The position numbers were made by a program, and so were the translations under genes. Under the pieces are notes generated by a model. That model had not been told where the DNA came from. It searched no databases and saw only the letters and a program-made list of their open reading frames with translations. DNA of 64,000 bases from Rhizophagus irregularis. Lineage: Eukaryota > Glomeromycota > Glomeromycetes > Glomerales > Glomeraceae. The stretch is from contig NC_089440.1 of the NCBI RefSeq assembly GCF_026210795.1, positions 2,976,001 to 3,040,000 of the forward strand. The letters are read 5' to 3'. Below, piece after piece: positions 24,887-34,469 of the stretch (position 1 is the stretch's first letter; each line of letters opens with the position of its first letter).

Positions 24887-25802
24887 CATATGGGCTGATT
24901 TGTCTACCTTTAATTAAAATATTAATTTTATTACATTTTTATTATACAAAATACTATATAATATACAGTAAATTGGAAATGAGTATTAAAAAATTTTTAT
25001 TTAATGTTATTATACTATAATTTGGTAAATATTTCTTTTAAATTAATATAATTCTTAGCACTTACTATATATATTAAAAATTTGTATCTTAACTTAAAAC
25101 GTAAATATCTCCAGGTCCAGTAATCCAATTGGCAAGCTCTTTTTTCGTTCATATAGACCAGATCAAAGGCTTTCCAAAGAGCCTAAATTTATAAAAAATG
25201 GATCAGTGGATCCCAAGATATTTGCATTTAAGCATGTTAAAACGTTTGTACCTCAACTTTAAACGTAAATAACTCCAGATCTAATAATTCAATCGGCGAG
25301 CACTTTTTTCGCCTATAAAATTCAGAACAAGGGCTTTCCAACGAGTCTAAAATTATAGAAAACGGATCAGTGAATCTTGATATATTTGCGTTTAAAGATA
25401 GTAATATAAACTCTGACATAAAATAATTATTTTTATTGTTTGAAAATATTTATTATGATACCATCTTTTATATGATATTTTTATTATACTTTTATAAACA
25501 TTTATAGCTACTAAGGCTATATAAATTTTTATTTTACTTTACTTACTTTTTAATAATATATGTTAAAAATTCCATATATATGAGAAATGGGTTTTTTATT
25601 AGTGAAATGGGGTTTTTTCACAGCTCTTTTACATTTAATAATTTAAGTTTCGCAAATGTAAATTTTTGTTCAACTTATTATTTAGTCAAGTGATCATCAA
25701 TCAGATGATTTTTTGGTATTATAAAACAATTTTGAGTAACAAAAATTATGAAAATCAATCAATAACTCTTTTTAATGCAGAGTAGACAAATCAGCCCATA
25801 TG
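24887..25802. mobile_element. 916-bp interval bounded by perfect 21-bp inverted repeats
   Basis: CATATGGGCTGATTTGTCTA followed by C at 24887-24907 recurs exactly, inverted, at 25782-25802. Beyond 21 bases the arms diverge. No clean target duplication is visible, although both flanks contain a CTTT run. Inside are two diverged tandem copies of a 167-bp unit (see next entry). It is probably a non-autonomous DNA element that captured or contains another repeat. Confidence 0.55.
25084..25403. repeat. two diverged tandem copies of a 150-170-bp unit with palindromic ends
   Basis: Copy 1 starts near 25084 and copy 2 near 25251. Shared blocks are AACGTAAATA, CTCCAG, TTTTTTCG, GGGCTTTCCAA (AGGCTTTCCAA in copy 1) and GGATCAGTG. 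Each copy starts AACGTAAATA and ends with its near-complement (TATTTGC then TTTAA), so each unit is itself an imperfect inverted repeat. The end sequence TTTAAACGTAAATAACTCC also resembles an end inside the 26669 element. Confidence 0.5.
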
Positions 25803-26023
25803 TTCTTTATTATTAGTTAACATTTGAGAAGTTGTAGTTATACTTATCAGCGAAATTAAATTTTTGAATTATGACAGACGTAATTAAAATGCCGTAATTT
25901 GCCATAATTATATGTTTTATTAGTAAACATTTGTACTGACGTAATTGTTTTTGGCTATGCTGTAATATTTTGACATTGACTTTTTAATTCTACTGAAAAG
26001 TATAGTTGTAGTAGTAAATAAAG

Positions 26024-26247
26024 AGAACCCTGCCTACTATTAAGATATGTTACTGGTAGAAATTTCACTTTCATATGAAACTTTACCTTAGGATTTGCTT
26101 AAATTCTATTGGTTAATTGACTAAAAAGGAAAAAATCATAACAATGTAACATAAAATTTCCTTTTATAGTAGGACCTTTAAAGAGTTTTATATGTAAACC
26201 TTACCTTATACCACAGGGTAACCTATCTTAATAGTAGGCGGGATCCT
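26024..26247 (+). mobile_element. 224-bp hAT-like MITE, family A, with perfect 8-bp target duplication
   Basis: The left end reads AGAACCCTGCCTACTATTAA; the right end reversed reads AGGATCCCGCCTACTATTAA. Both continue to GATA(T/G)GTTAC. The 8-mer AAATAAAG flanks the element on both sides (26016-26023 and 26248-26255). An 8-bp duplication is the hAT hallmark. Internal sequence (ATTGGTTAATT, AAAAATCATAACAATGTAAC) recurs in at least four other places at 29.3-33.2 kb, so this is the reference copy for the family. Confidence 0.8.
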
Positions 26248-26668
26248 AAATAAAGGCTTAAAGTTTATTATCTTCTTTATTCAATTTTTCCCTTTTGAAT
26301 TTTCTAAGAGTTATGACTTTTCTTTTTATTTTTCAGTTTTTTTTTTCCTAAAATTTTAGTATTTTTTACTCTTAGTTTTCTTTTAAAAGAGCTGGAATAC
26401 TGGAATATTAATCATCTGAACTGGAAATTTGATATTATTTAATATTTTTGGATTTATGTAAATTGACTACTAAAGAGAATTGATAGAATTGGTGAATTTA
26501 GTTTTTAATTTAAATTAATCAGCAAAGGGATTATTAAAATTAAAAATATTAGATTACTTAGAAGTATAATTGGTTAGATCTGATTATACATAAAACTGAA
26601 ATTGGTTAATTTTGACCTCTGAAATGGTCAAAATGGTCAAAATGATTTCAACTTGAGCCCCTCCAAAA

Positions 26669-27121
26669 GTCGAAATGGTCAAAATTACATCATAGTCATA
26701 TGATTTTATAGTAAACAATAATATTAAAATTCAAAGTTAACGAACTTCGCATCCAGTAATTCGATTTTTATGATCTTTACACGGTTAAATTCAGCTCATC
26801 GAGAGGATTCCAATGATATGTATTTCATATTTGTAGCATCAATATTGACGGAGTTATTCACATTTAAAATTTGGTATTAAATAGTCTTATAATTTTTATA
26901 GTAAATAATAATTTTAAAATTCAAAGTTAATGATCTCTGCATCCAGTGATTCGATATTTATGATCTTTATGCAGTTGGATTCAGCTCATCGAGAGGATCC
27001 CAATCATATGTATTTCATATCTGTAGCATCAATATTAATGGAGTTATTCACGTTTAAAATTTTATATTAAATTATAATTATAAAAATCACATGACTATGA
27101 TGTAATTTCGACCATTTTGAC
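26669..27121. mobile_element. 453-bp inverted-repeat element carrying two internal 188-bp tandem copies
   Basis: About 42-bp ends match: GTCGAAATGGTCAAAATTAC on the left and GTCAAAATGGTCGAAATTAC on the reversed right, both followed by ATCATAGTCAT. Between them a unit is repeated twice in tandem (about 26700-26885 and 26888-27075). It is marked by AATTCAAAGTTAA, CATCCAGT, TTCAGCTCATCGAGAGGAT and ATATGTATTTCATAT. The flanks outside also carry GGTCAAAATGG-like words. It may be a composite or a fold-back element. Confidence 0.6.
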
Positions 27122-27243
27122 TTTAATTTTGACTTTTGACCTTTCCAAGTCAAAATATTTTTACTTTTGGGCTTTAATTTCAACTTCATATATAGATCTA
27201 ATATATCTATTTGGAATCAGATGAATACTATAGCTACTGATTA

Positions 27244-28453
27244 TATGGGGTCTTTGCAATAAAAAGGTACGAAACTCAAAAAATATTAAAAATTAAATTA
27301 ATTCGTAATTCATCTCTGAACCAGTGAAAACTACTAATAAATTTCAGAGAACTGGTTTTACAAATTAATTATTCTTTAAATGGCTTTTGAGCTGATTTGC
27401 CCAGAATTTTTTTTTTTTTAAGTATTATATAATAATGTTCTGAATATATTGAATAATAAATTTGCATCATTAAATATTAATATCACAAGTTTGATTAACA
27501 TATACTTGCCATTTAAAGTTATGTTATTATACAAATTGGCGATATTGCCTAAAAAATAACCAGCCAAATTTGTATTACAACCCGGCTGAAAAATAGTGTA
27601 ACCAATTGCTTAAAATCAAGGGAATCAAAATCCATCAAAAATTTTTACATTGAACAATTAGTTAAAAAATTTTTTCTTTATACGAACTTCTCGGCCTTTA
27701 AAAATGCCATAATTATTCAATACAAGAAGTGGGACAATTTAAGGTTGCTGGAGAAACTAAGGGGTTTTGGAAAGTTGGCAAAATGCTGAAATGACGAAAC
27801 TTTGCCGAAACTATATGAAAGTCTATTAAAAAGTTGGCAAAACTCTAGAGAAAAGCGAAACTTGACAAAACCTATTATAAATGCTAAAATTGCCAAAACC
27901 TTGCCAAAACTATAATAAAACTATAGTAAAATTTTAGAGAAACTAATCATAGAATTTTGGAAAGGTTTAGGTAGGCAACCTTAAGACAATCACAAAATTG
28001 ATATTTTTTTATTAAAATATTATTTATATGCTGGTAAATAATTTATTTAAAGGTTATAAACAAGAAAAAACAAAAAAAAAATATTAAAAATATTTATTTT
28101 TATTAAACACAGATTGTCTAACTTATTGTACTATATTTTGCTTATATTGAGCAGTGTATCTAGTAATTTTGAATAGTTGATACTTTTAGAATGTCAGTTC
28201 TTCTACTCTAATAATTTGTAAGTTCATTTCACATTTCCTGCATGCTATATCTATTGCTTTTATCTGAATTTCCCACTAAATTAATTTGCAAAATAATTCC
28301 TCAAAATGTATTAGTAGATTTCACTGGTTTGGAGATAGATCACGAATTAATATTAAATTTGCATTTATTTCAATAAAAAAAACATAATTGGTATATAAAG
28401 TAAAATTAATTTTTTTTTTGAATTTCGTACCTTTCTATTGCAAAGACCTCATA
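27244..28453. mobile_element. 1.2-kb element with long (about 120-150 bp) imperfect inverted ends
   Basis: The left arm begins TATGGGGTCTTTGCAATAAA and goes on AAGGTACGAAACT, then CCAGTGAAAACTACTAATA. The reversed right arm begins TATGAGGTCTTTGCAATAGA, then AAGGTACGAAATT and CCAGTGAAATCTACTAATA. The arms lie at about 27244-27380 and 28275-28453. The core holds a smaller unit (about 27730-27995) rich in GCCAAAAC/GAAAC words and bounded by TTAAGGTTGC and GCAACCTTAA. No open frame of note. Confidence 0.55.
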
Positions 28454-29295
28454 TGAAGTATTAGAAGGGTTTTACCTCCTCATACTTATAAGTTCTTATC
28501 TCAGAATGTGCTAATTTTTTATGCAGTATTTTCTTCAAATAAGCACATTTATTAGATAAAACCTTAAACAAAAAGTATTAAATCTAGTCATTTGTATACT
28601 ATTTTGCTATTAGATAAAGGAATCCTGTAGAAATTATAAGAGGATTTAATTCTTTACATTATTTTTTTGTTTTTGATATTTTATAATAATAATATAATTT
28701 ATATTGGAGTTAGTTTTATAGTTTGTTAAGCTTAGATTATGAGACCTGTTAGACTAAAAAAGAGTTCATTTCAAATGAACTGTACCTATAACTGCCTAAT
28801 TGTATATATATAGAGTCTTAAAATAAGATAAGTAGTTTATTTTGTATAAATAATCTTAGTAGTTTGCTTTATTCTTAATAAATGTATAGCAATTATCAAA
28901 AAAAAAAACAAATAAACAATAAAAAAAAGAAAAAGTCATATATCATTTATATAAATATTTCTTATATGTTAAAATTATATTTATATTCTTAAACTTTATC
29001 TAAAATCATAAATAAAGTTATTATTATATATATAATAAATGAATTATTGATAATAAAAAATTCTTAATGAAAAGATCAAATATATTTCTTACTTGCTAAT
29101 CACTTAACTACTTTTCCAGTAGAAGTTATTAACAAAAAAACTTAAATTTTTCTTACTTAAGTAGTTGTAAGTAGTTTTCTATATACTTTTGTATATTTAT
29201 TATCATCTGATTTGTTTCTTAATAAATATATAGTGATTAATAAAAAAAAATAATAATAAAATTTTCTTTATGTCATTATTTCTTATAGAATTCTG
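28454..29295. other. AT-rich region with A-tailed repeat ends
   Basis: No gene. Two places carry similar 3' ends: CTTAATAAATGTATAGCAAT then an A-run at about 28876-28920, and CTTAATAAATATATAGTGAT then an A-run at about 29216-29250. This resembles A-tailed retroposon ends, but no internal promoter boxes or target duplications could be fixed. A perfect 9-bp hairpin, AGTTCATTTCAAATGAACT, lies near 28767. Confidence 0.3.
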
Positions 29296-29500
29296 TTTAT
29301 TTCTAATAGAAATTTCTGCAAATTTACTAGTAATTTTATCGGCAATCCTATTAGTTGATTTAAAAAGGAAAAAAATCATAACAACTTAAATACTTAATAT
29401 AATATTTCCTTTTTTAGGTGTAATTTATCTATATATAGTAGGATCTTTAAAATTATTAGATTTTTAGTAACCTATTTTATAAGTAAGTGGGGTCTTTTTC
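29296..29500 (+). mobile_element. decayed copy of the hAT-like MITE family A
   Basis: Contains AAAAAGGAAAAAAATCATAA, a TTTCCTTTTTTAGG block, TAGTAGGATCTTTAAA and the terminal-like TAACCTATTTTATAAGTAAG, in the same order as the copy at 26024. The left end is too diverged to place. Confidence 0.45.
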
Positions 29501-29620
29501 TTATTATTTATTTACTTAGTAAATATTATTTTTAAAAAATTTTATCATTTTAAAGTAATTTTTAGATTACATAATTTCTTTTATAATTTAATATTTTGCT
29601 AAATTAGCTACTTGGAATAA

Positions 29621-29833
29621 GTGCTGGAAAAAGAGATCAAATTAATAAAAAATTTTTTTTTAAAAATAATAACAAATGTTTTAGATCAAATAATTAGATC
29701 TACATTTATTTTACTTATTTTTAAATTTCAATTTAATTCTTTTTCCAGTATTCACTTCACTTTTCTTAAAGTTAAGTCTAGAAAATATAATAATAAAAAT
29801 TACTTACTAAATATTTTTAACAAAATAAAATAA
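29621..29833. other. short open frame judged non-coding
   Basis: A 70-codon open run of Ile, Lys, Asn, Phe and Leu, as expected from random AT-rich DNA. There is no family resemblance and it sits among repeats. Confidence 0.3.
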
Positions 29834-30149
29834 CTAAGTATCTGTAAAAAGTTTTTTTGTTAAGATAAAACTTAAGGTTTATAAAAAAAAGTTTCATTTT
29901 TATTAAAAAAGAAAAAAATATAAAAAAATTAATATAGCAAAAATAAATGTTTAAATATATTTGCAAACTGAATATTTTATATTTATATAAAATCTCTTAA
30001 TTTCTTAATAAAATAACTGCTTTTAGGAAGTTTAAATAAAAAATAAAAATAAAATAATATTATATATAAAATTTATATTTTTTATTTTTTATATTATTTA
30101 AAGTTTGATTTTTAATTAATATTAATAAATATTCTTACAGTGCACATAT

Positions 30150-31008
30150 AGGATCCCGCATACTATTAAAATAAGTCACCCTATGGCCTAAGGTAAGGTT
30201 TACATATAAAACTCTTTAAAGATCTTATTATAAAAGGAAATTTCAAGTTACATTGTTATGATTTTTTCTTTTTTAGTTAATTAACCAATAGAATTTAAGC
30301 AAATCCTAAGATAAGATTTCATATAAAAGTGAAATTTTTACTGGTAACATACCTTAGTAGTAGACAGGTAGAAAGCAGAATGGTCAAGGTTGAGGTCAAG
30401 TTAATTGATAAACCTGATCTGAAATTTTTTTTTCAGGTCAAGTCGGTGGGCAGGGTTATATTAGGTTGTCTGTTTGACCTGACCTGACCTAAAACCTGAA
30501 AAATTTCAGGACTATTTTTATTAAAGTATTGAAAAAAAATGGTACAAAACTTTTTTTTTTAATATAATATTATGAAAAAAAATGTTTTTGCAATGTTTTT
30601 TATTAAAATATTGAAAAAAATATTGCAAAACGTTTTTTTTAATATAACATTATGAAAAAAATGTTTTTGCAACGTTATTATTGAAATATCAAAAAAAAAA
30701 TGTTACGAAACATTTTTTAATATAATATTATGAAAAAATGTTTTCGCAACGTTTTTCTTGAAATATTGCGATTCAACATTTTTATATTAAAATCATATAA
30801 AAAAGTGAATCGCAATACTGCAACTCACTTTTATTATATAGTAGAATCAATAGTTTCAGGTTAACGAGTCAGTCAGGGTCAAGGGTCCAATTTTCATACC
30901 AAGACCTGAATTTTTTTTAAAAATCTCATACACCTGACCTGAATTTCAGGTCAGGTCAGGTTACCTGAATTTGGCTGACCTGTTCGGAACTCTAGTAGAC
31001 AGGGTTCT
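30150..31008 (-). mobile_element. hAT-like MITE family A, second copy, inverted and split by another insertion
   Basis: The copy runs opposite to that at 26024: AGGATCCCGCATACTATTAA at 30150, with the far end GGGTTCT at 31002-31008. It is flanked by GCACATAT (30142-30149) and GCACACAT (31009-31016), 7 of 8 identical, so a slightly aged 8-bp duplication. The element is interrupted near its right end by a 627-bp insertion (next entry). Without it the copy would be about 224 bp, like the reference copy. Confidence 0.75.
30368..30994. mobile_element. 627-bp element inserted inside a MITE, with 8-bp duplication GTAGACAG
   Basis: GTAGACAG occurs directly before (30360-30367) and after (30995-31002) the insert. 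The intact family member at 26024 has the corresponding site only once (reversed as GTAGGCAG). The reversed right end is TAGAGTTCCGAACAGGTCAG and the left end TAGAAAGCAGAATGGTCAAG, alignable with gaps. The body is rich in CAGGTCAGGTCA and CCTGACCTGACC words near both ends. It also holds three tandem-like AT units with TATTATGAAAAAA and TTTTTGCAA(T/C)GTT. Size and duplication fit a non-autonomous hAT element. Confidence 0.68.
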
Positions 31009-31216
31009 GCACACATAGAATCTTTAATTAAATGACAAGTGGTTTAATATTTAATAATATTAGTATAGTTTATATTTAATATTGTATGTTTTATTGTACA
31101 TATAAATTTATTAATAAAGTATTAAATGTGCTGTAGTAAAAAAAATAAATAAATAAAGTAAATATTATCGCTATTTTCAAATTAGTGGGATCCCCTACAT
31201 ATTACCCACTAAGGAA

Positions 31217-31472
31217 ATCAGTTTTCGCAAATGTGGAAAACCCAGAAATTTTCTGAATAACTTTGTAGAAAAGGTCTGATTGCTAGTGATTCAAATAGTT
31301 TGCTTATAAGTGTGTGATAAAATTTTGTGTAATATAAACACTTTTTTATAAGCAAACTACCTTTATAATTGAGAATTTCACAAGATTTCCTCTGAAAATC
31401 ACTAATAATTGACCTTTTCCTACATAGTTATTCAGAAAAATTCTGGGTTTTCACAAATTTTTGAAAATCGAT
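31217..31472. mobile_element. 256-bp fold-back element, nearly one long hairpin
   Basis: The arm ATCAGTTTTCGCAAATGTGG, continuing AAAACCCAGAAATTTTCTGA and ATAACTTTGTAGAAAAGGTC, is matched by the reverse complement of 31415-31472. An inner pair (TTTGCTTATAAGTGT against ATAAGCAAACTA) extends pairing almost to the centre. No coding content. The transcript would form a stem of roughly 100 bp. Confidence 0.6.
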
Positions 31473-31573
31473 TGTTCTGATTAGTACAATACTAATTTGA
31501 AAACGTGATAAATTAAACTAATTAGTTTAGATTATTATTAGACTAATTTTAACCTTATAATTACTATTTAGTA

Positions 31574-31730
31574 AGGGTAGTAATATTTATTACGTAATAT
31601 TTTAGGGGGTGGGAGTGTATTTGAAGATTATATAACATATAAGTGTAATATAAGATTTTTCATATTACATGGGGATGGGTAGGTATAAGCTTATAGTAAA
31701 TGAATATTACGTAATAAATGTCACTGCCCT
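31574..31730. mobile_element. 157-bp MITE with ATTTATTACGTAATATT ends
   Basis: Left AGGGTAGTAATATTTATTAC and reversed right AGGGCAGTGACATTTATTAC both continue GTAATATT; 25 of 28 bases agree. The flanks ATTTAGTA and ATTTACTA (7 of 8) suggest an 8-bp duplication, offset by one base on the right. The centre has a G-rich GGGGGTGGGAG / GGGGATGGGTAGG pair. Confidence 0.6.
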
Positions 31731-31777
31731 AATTTACTAATACTAATTAATTTTATTAGTAACTATATTTTTATGAT

Positions 31778-32550
31778 TAATTTATTCCTTAAACTATTTT
31801 GTGGACAAATTTGCCTGCAATTCTAAATTAGAATAAATAATGCTATAAAAAATTCTTTAATTTTGGCCAGATCGTCACATAATTTTGCAGCCAAATTGAT
31901 CTACATTCTGGCCATAAATTGTATGAATTAGATATGCAGTTGATCATTAAAATTGGATGAAAAATTAACCTATAAAAATAGTATTAGAATTTTTATATAA
32001 TAAAATCTAAACTTTTCTTACCATATTTTTTCTTTATTTGAATATTTATTATAACTTTTTATTTTCATTATAAAAATTTTGCATTATAATAAACAAAATA
32101 GAGATAAAAAAAATTAATTTTTATGAGTATATAATTAAAATGCATAATAAAATTTTCATTAAGGTTCTATATAAAGTCTAAATCCTACTTTTAAACATCA
32201 AAAATTATATTAACAAAAATTGTTTTTTATGCCAATTTCTATATATTCTATTAAACTTTTATATAGCTACAATTAATTATCAATAAAATCATCAAAGTTA
32301 AGTGCAACATTTTTTAAAATTTTGTGATTATCTTAAAATACAACTTTTGACTAATGGGTAATTTTTGATTTTCTAATATATAATTAATAAATGATAATAA
32401 TTGCTGCATAATATATAATTTAAACTATCTTGGAAAATAATTTTATTAAAATTGCTTTATTTTTCATAAAATTAGATGAAAGTCAAAATTTGGTAAAATT
32501 GCAGATAAATTTGCCCGCAATTGCTTACAGTTTAAGGGATAATTTATCTT
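31778..32550. mobile_element. possible 770-bp inverted-repeat element, old
   Basis: The left part, ATTCCTTAAACTATTTTGTG then ACAAATTTGCCTGCAATT, pairs imperfectly with the reverse complement of AAATTTGCCCGCAATTGCTT and CAGTTTAAGGGATAATTTAT near 32500-32550. The arms need gaps. No target duplication found. Confidence 0.35.
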
Positions 32551-32724
32551 TTTTTTTATTTCAAATATGGATGGTTAAAGCTTTATTAATAAAATATAAA
32601 TTATAATATATAATTTATAAAATTGGTTTACTAATTAATTAATAATAAAAAATATTACACCTCTATAAATGCATTCTCTATAAATGCTTTCACTTTCTAT
32701 ATATATACCATAGTTTAGTCGGAA

Positions 32725-33170
32725 AGAACTCGCTTACTTATAAAATAGGTTACCTTCTCAGGCAGGGAATTCTGCTTTATAATAAAGGAAATCACTGTAG
32801 AAAATTGGCCTTTACTAATAGTTTTTACCTTACTTTTTTCTTAAATTCTATTGGTTAATTAGCTAAAAAGGAAAAAAATCATAACAATGTAACATAAAAT
32901 TTCTTTTTATAGTAGGATCTGCAAAAAATTTTATATATGATTTTTACGCAGCTGGAGGTGACCTATCTTATAAGTAAGTGAGGTCCTCTTCAGGCTTAAG
33001 ATAAAATTCTTTGCAGATCTTATTATAAAAGGAAATTTTATGTTACATTATTATAATTTTTTCCTTTTTAGCTAATTAACCAATAGAATTTAAAAAAAAA
33101 ATAAAGTAAAAATTATTAGTAAAAAGCCAATTTTCTATGGTAACCTTTATTATAAGTAAGTGAAAGTTCT
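32725..33170. mobile_element. two MITE family A relatives head to head, forming a 446-bp palindrome
   Basis: Outer ends AGAACTCGCTTACTTATAAA (left) and, reversed, AGAACTTTCACTTACTTATA (right) share GAACT..CTTACTTATAA..AGGTTACC. The left unit ends at about 32992 with GGTGACCTATCTTATAAGTA. The right unit is its inverted relative and lacks that end. Both contain AAATTCTATTGGTTAATTAG and the A/T core of family A. Such dimers can arise by aberrant transposition or gene conversion. Confidence 0.55.
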
Positions 33171-33780
33171 GTCTAGCTTCAAGTTTGGAATTTTAAACTA
33201 AGTGCATTCCTTTTATATTTTGTATGTACAAGCAATTTTAAGTCTCAGGTATATTAAAATATTCTCTTTATATAACTATTGACCAATATTATTTATTATT
33301 AAAATAGATAGATTAATTTATTATTTGTATATATTATAGCATTTTTATACATTTCTGAAAATAACTTTGTTTGATTTCTAATAAATTTATTAAAAAATCA
33401 AATTATTTTGTAATAGTAATTGCTGCAAACTATAATTACAATAAATTTAAATGTAATGCTCTTTTTTTATTTATCTTTTATTACACTTAATTAAATACAT
33501 TAATGTATTTAAGATAAGTTGAAATCAGTTAAAAGCATATAAACATTTGCTTGATCAATAATCTTAAATTGGTATAGTTGAAAAAGATTTTTTAAGAAGA
33601 TTATATTATTTACAAGGAAATAACATATGATGTAAACCCTATAGAAGATTATTGAATTTTTATCATATATCTAAATTAAAGAAAAAAGATAATGATTTTA
33701 TTATTACATAATAATATTGAAATCAGTCATATGTTTTATATATTCCTAAAAATATCTGTCAAAAAATTACTTTTACTGAG
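33171..33780. other. AT-rich spacer
   Basis: No gene or element ends recognised. Confidence 0.3.
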
Positions 33781-33787
33781 ATGCAGG

Positions 33788-34348
33788 TATCCGCGGAGAA
33801 GATATAGAAAAATTGTGGCAAGAGTTTTATCGTTTATATACAATTTTACACAAAGAATATCTTTCAGATCAAGAAATTGATCAATTTGAAATATTGATAC
33901 TTAAAATTGAATCTGCATGTTTTATCGTCCAACTCAAGGTCACATGAATAGTGCTACTCAAATTCCTGGTTTATATCGAAAAGATGATGTTACTCCATAT
34001 ATGCATATTTTTGCAAAACACGTACCCCAGTTTATGCGTCAATTAAAAGAAATTGGTCTTTCTTTACGAACTTTTTCTACTTCAAGTATAGAAAAAAAAA
34101 GCATAATCATGTATTAAAAAATTACAATTATTTTTTTTATTGAAAAAATTTATATTTATTACTAAATAATATTCTTAATTTAGGTCTGTTTATTTTTTGG
34201 AGGTACTACTATGGGTGGGAGAACTGATGGAAAATCAGTAGTATACAACATAATGTCTTTTGAAAATTGCCAATTATTTTACCTAATTAACAATACTCCT
34301 ATAAAGATTATTGCTAGAAACATTGATGTCAATAATAAGAAAAACTAA
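33788..34348 (+). pseudogene. broken gene fragment of a repeat-associated family, two frameshifts
   Basis: Three readable segments follow one another in different frames. The first is IRGEDIEKLWQEFYRLY to KIESACF. The second is RPTQGHMNSATQIPGLYR to FSTSSIEKK. After an intron-like gap ending TTTAG near 34181 comes a third, VCLFFGGTTMGGRT to YNIMSFENCQLF, ending in TAA. The first switch lies around 33912-33920. The second is at an A-run (34092-34100) that is one base short for the downstream frame. Start and end of the ancestral gene are missing. It looks like a relic of a multicopy gene carried by mobile DNA; I do not know its function. Confidence 0.5.
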
Positions 34349-34469
34349 TTAATAATTATATTTTATTATTATCAAAAATCTATGCTGACAAAAGTGATGT
34401 ACGAGGTTAAATTTATTAATAATAATAAATTTGATTACCAAAAACAATAATTTTATTACATTGAAATTG

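Noticed and set aside
16086-33780. CRISPR arrays or phage genes in the repeat-rich island
   Set aside because: Repeats are dispersed inverted-repeat transposons with target duplications, not regularly spaced; the DNA is eukaryotic.
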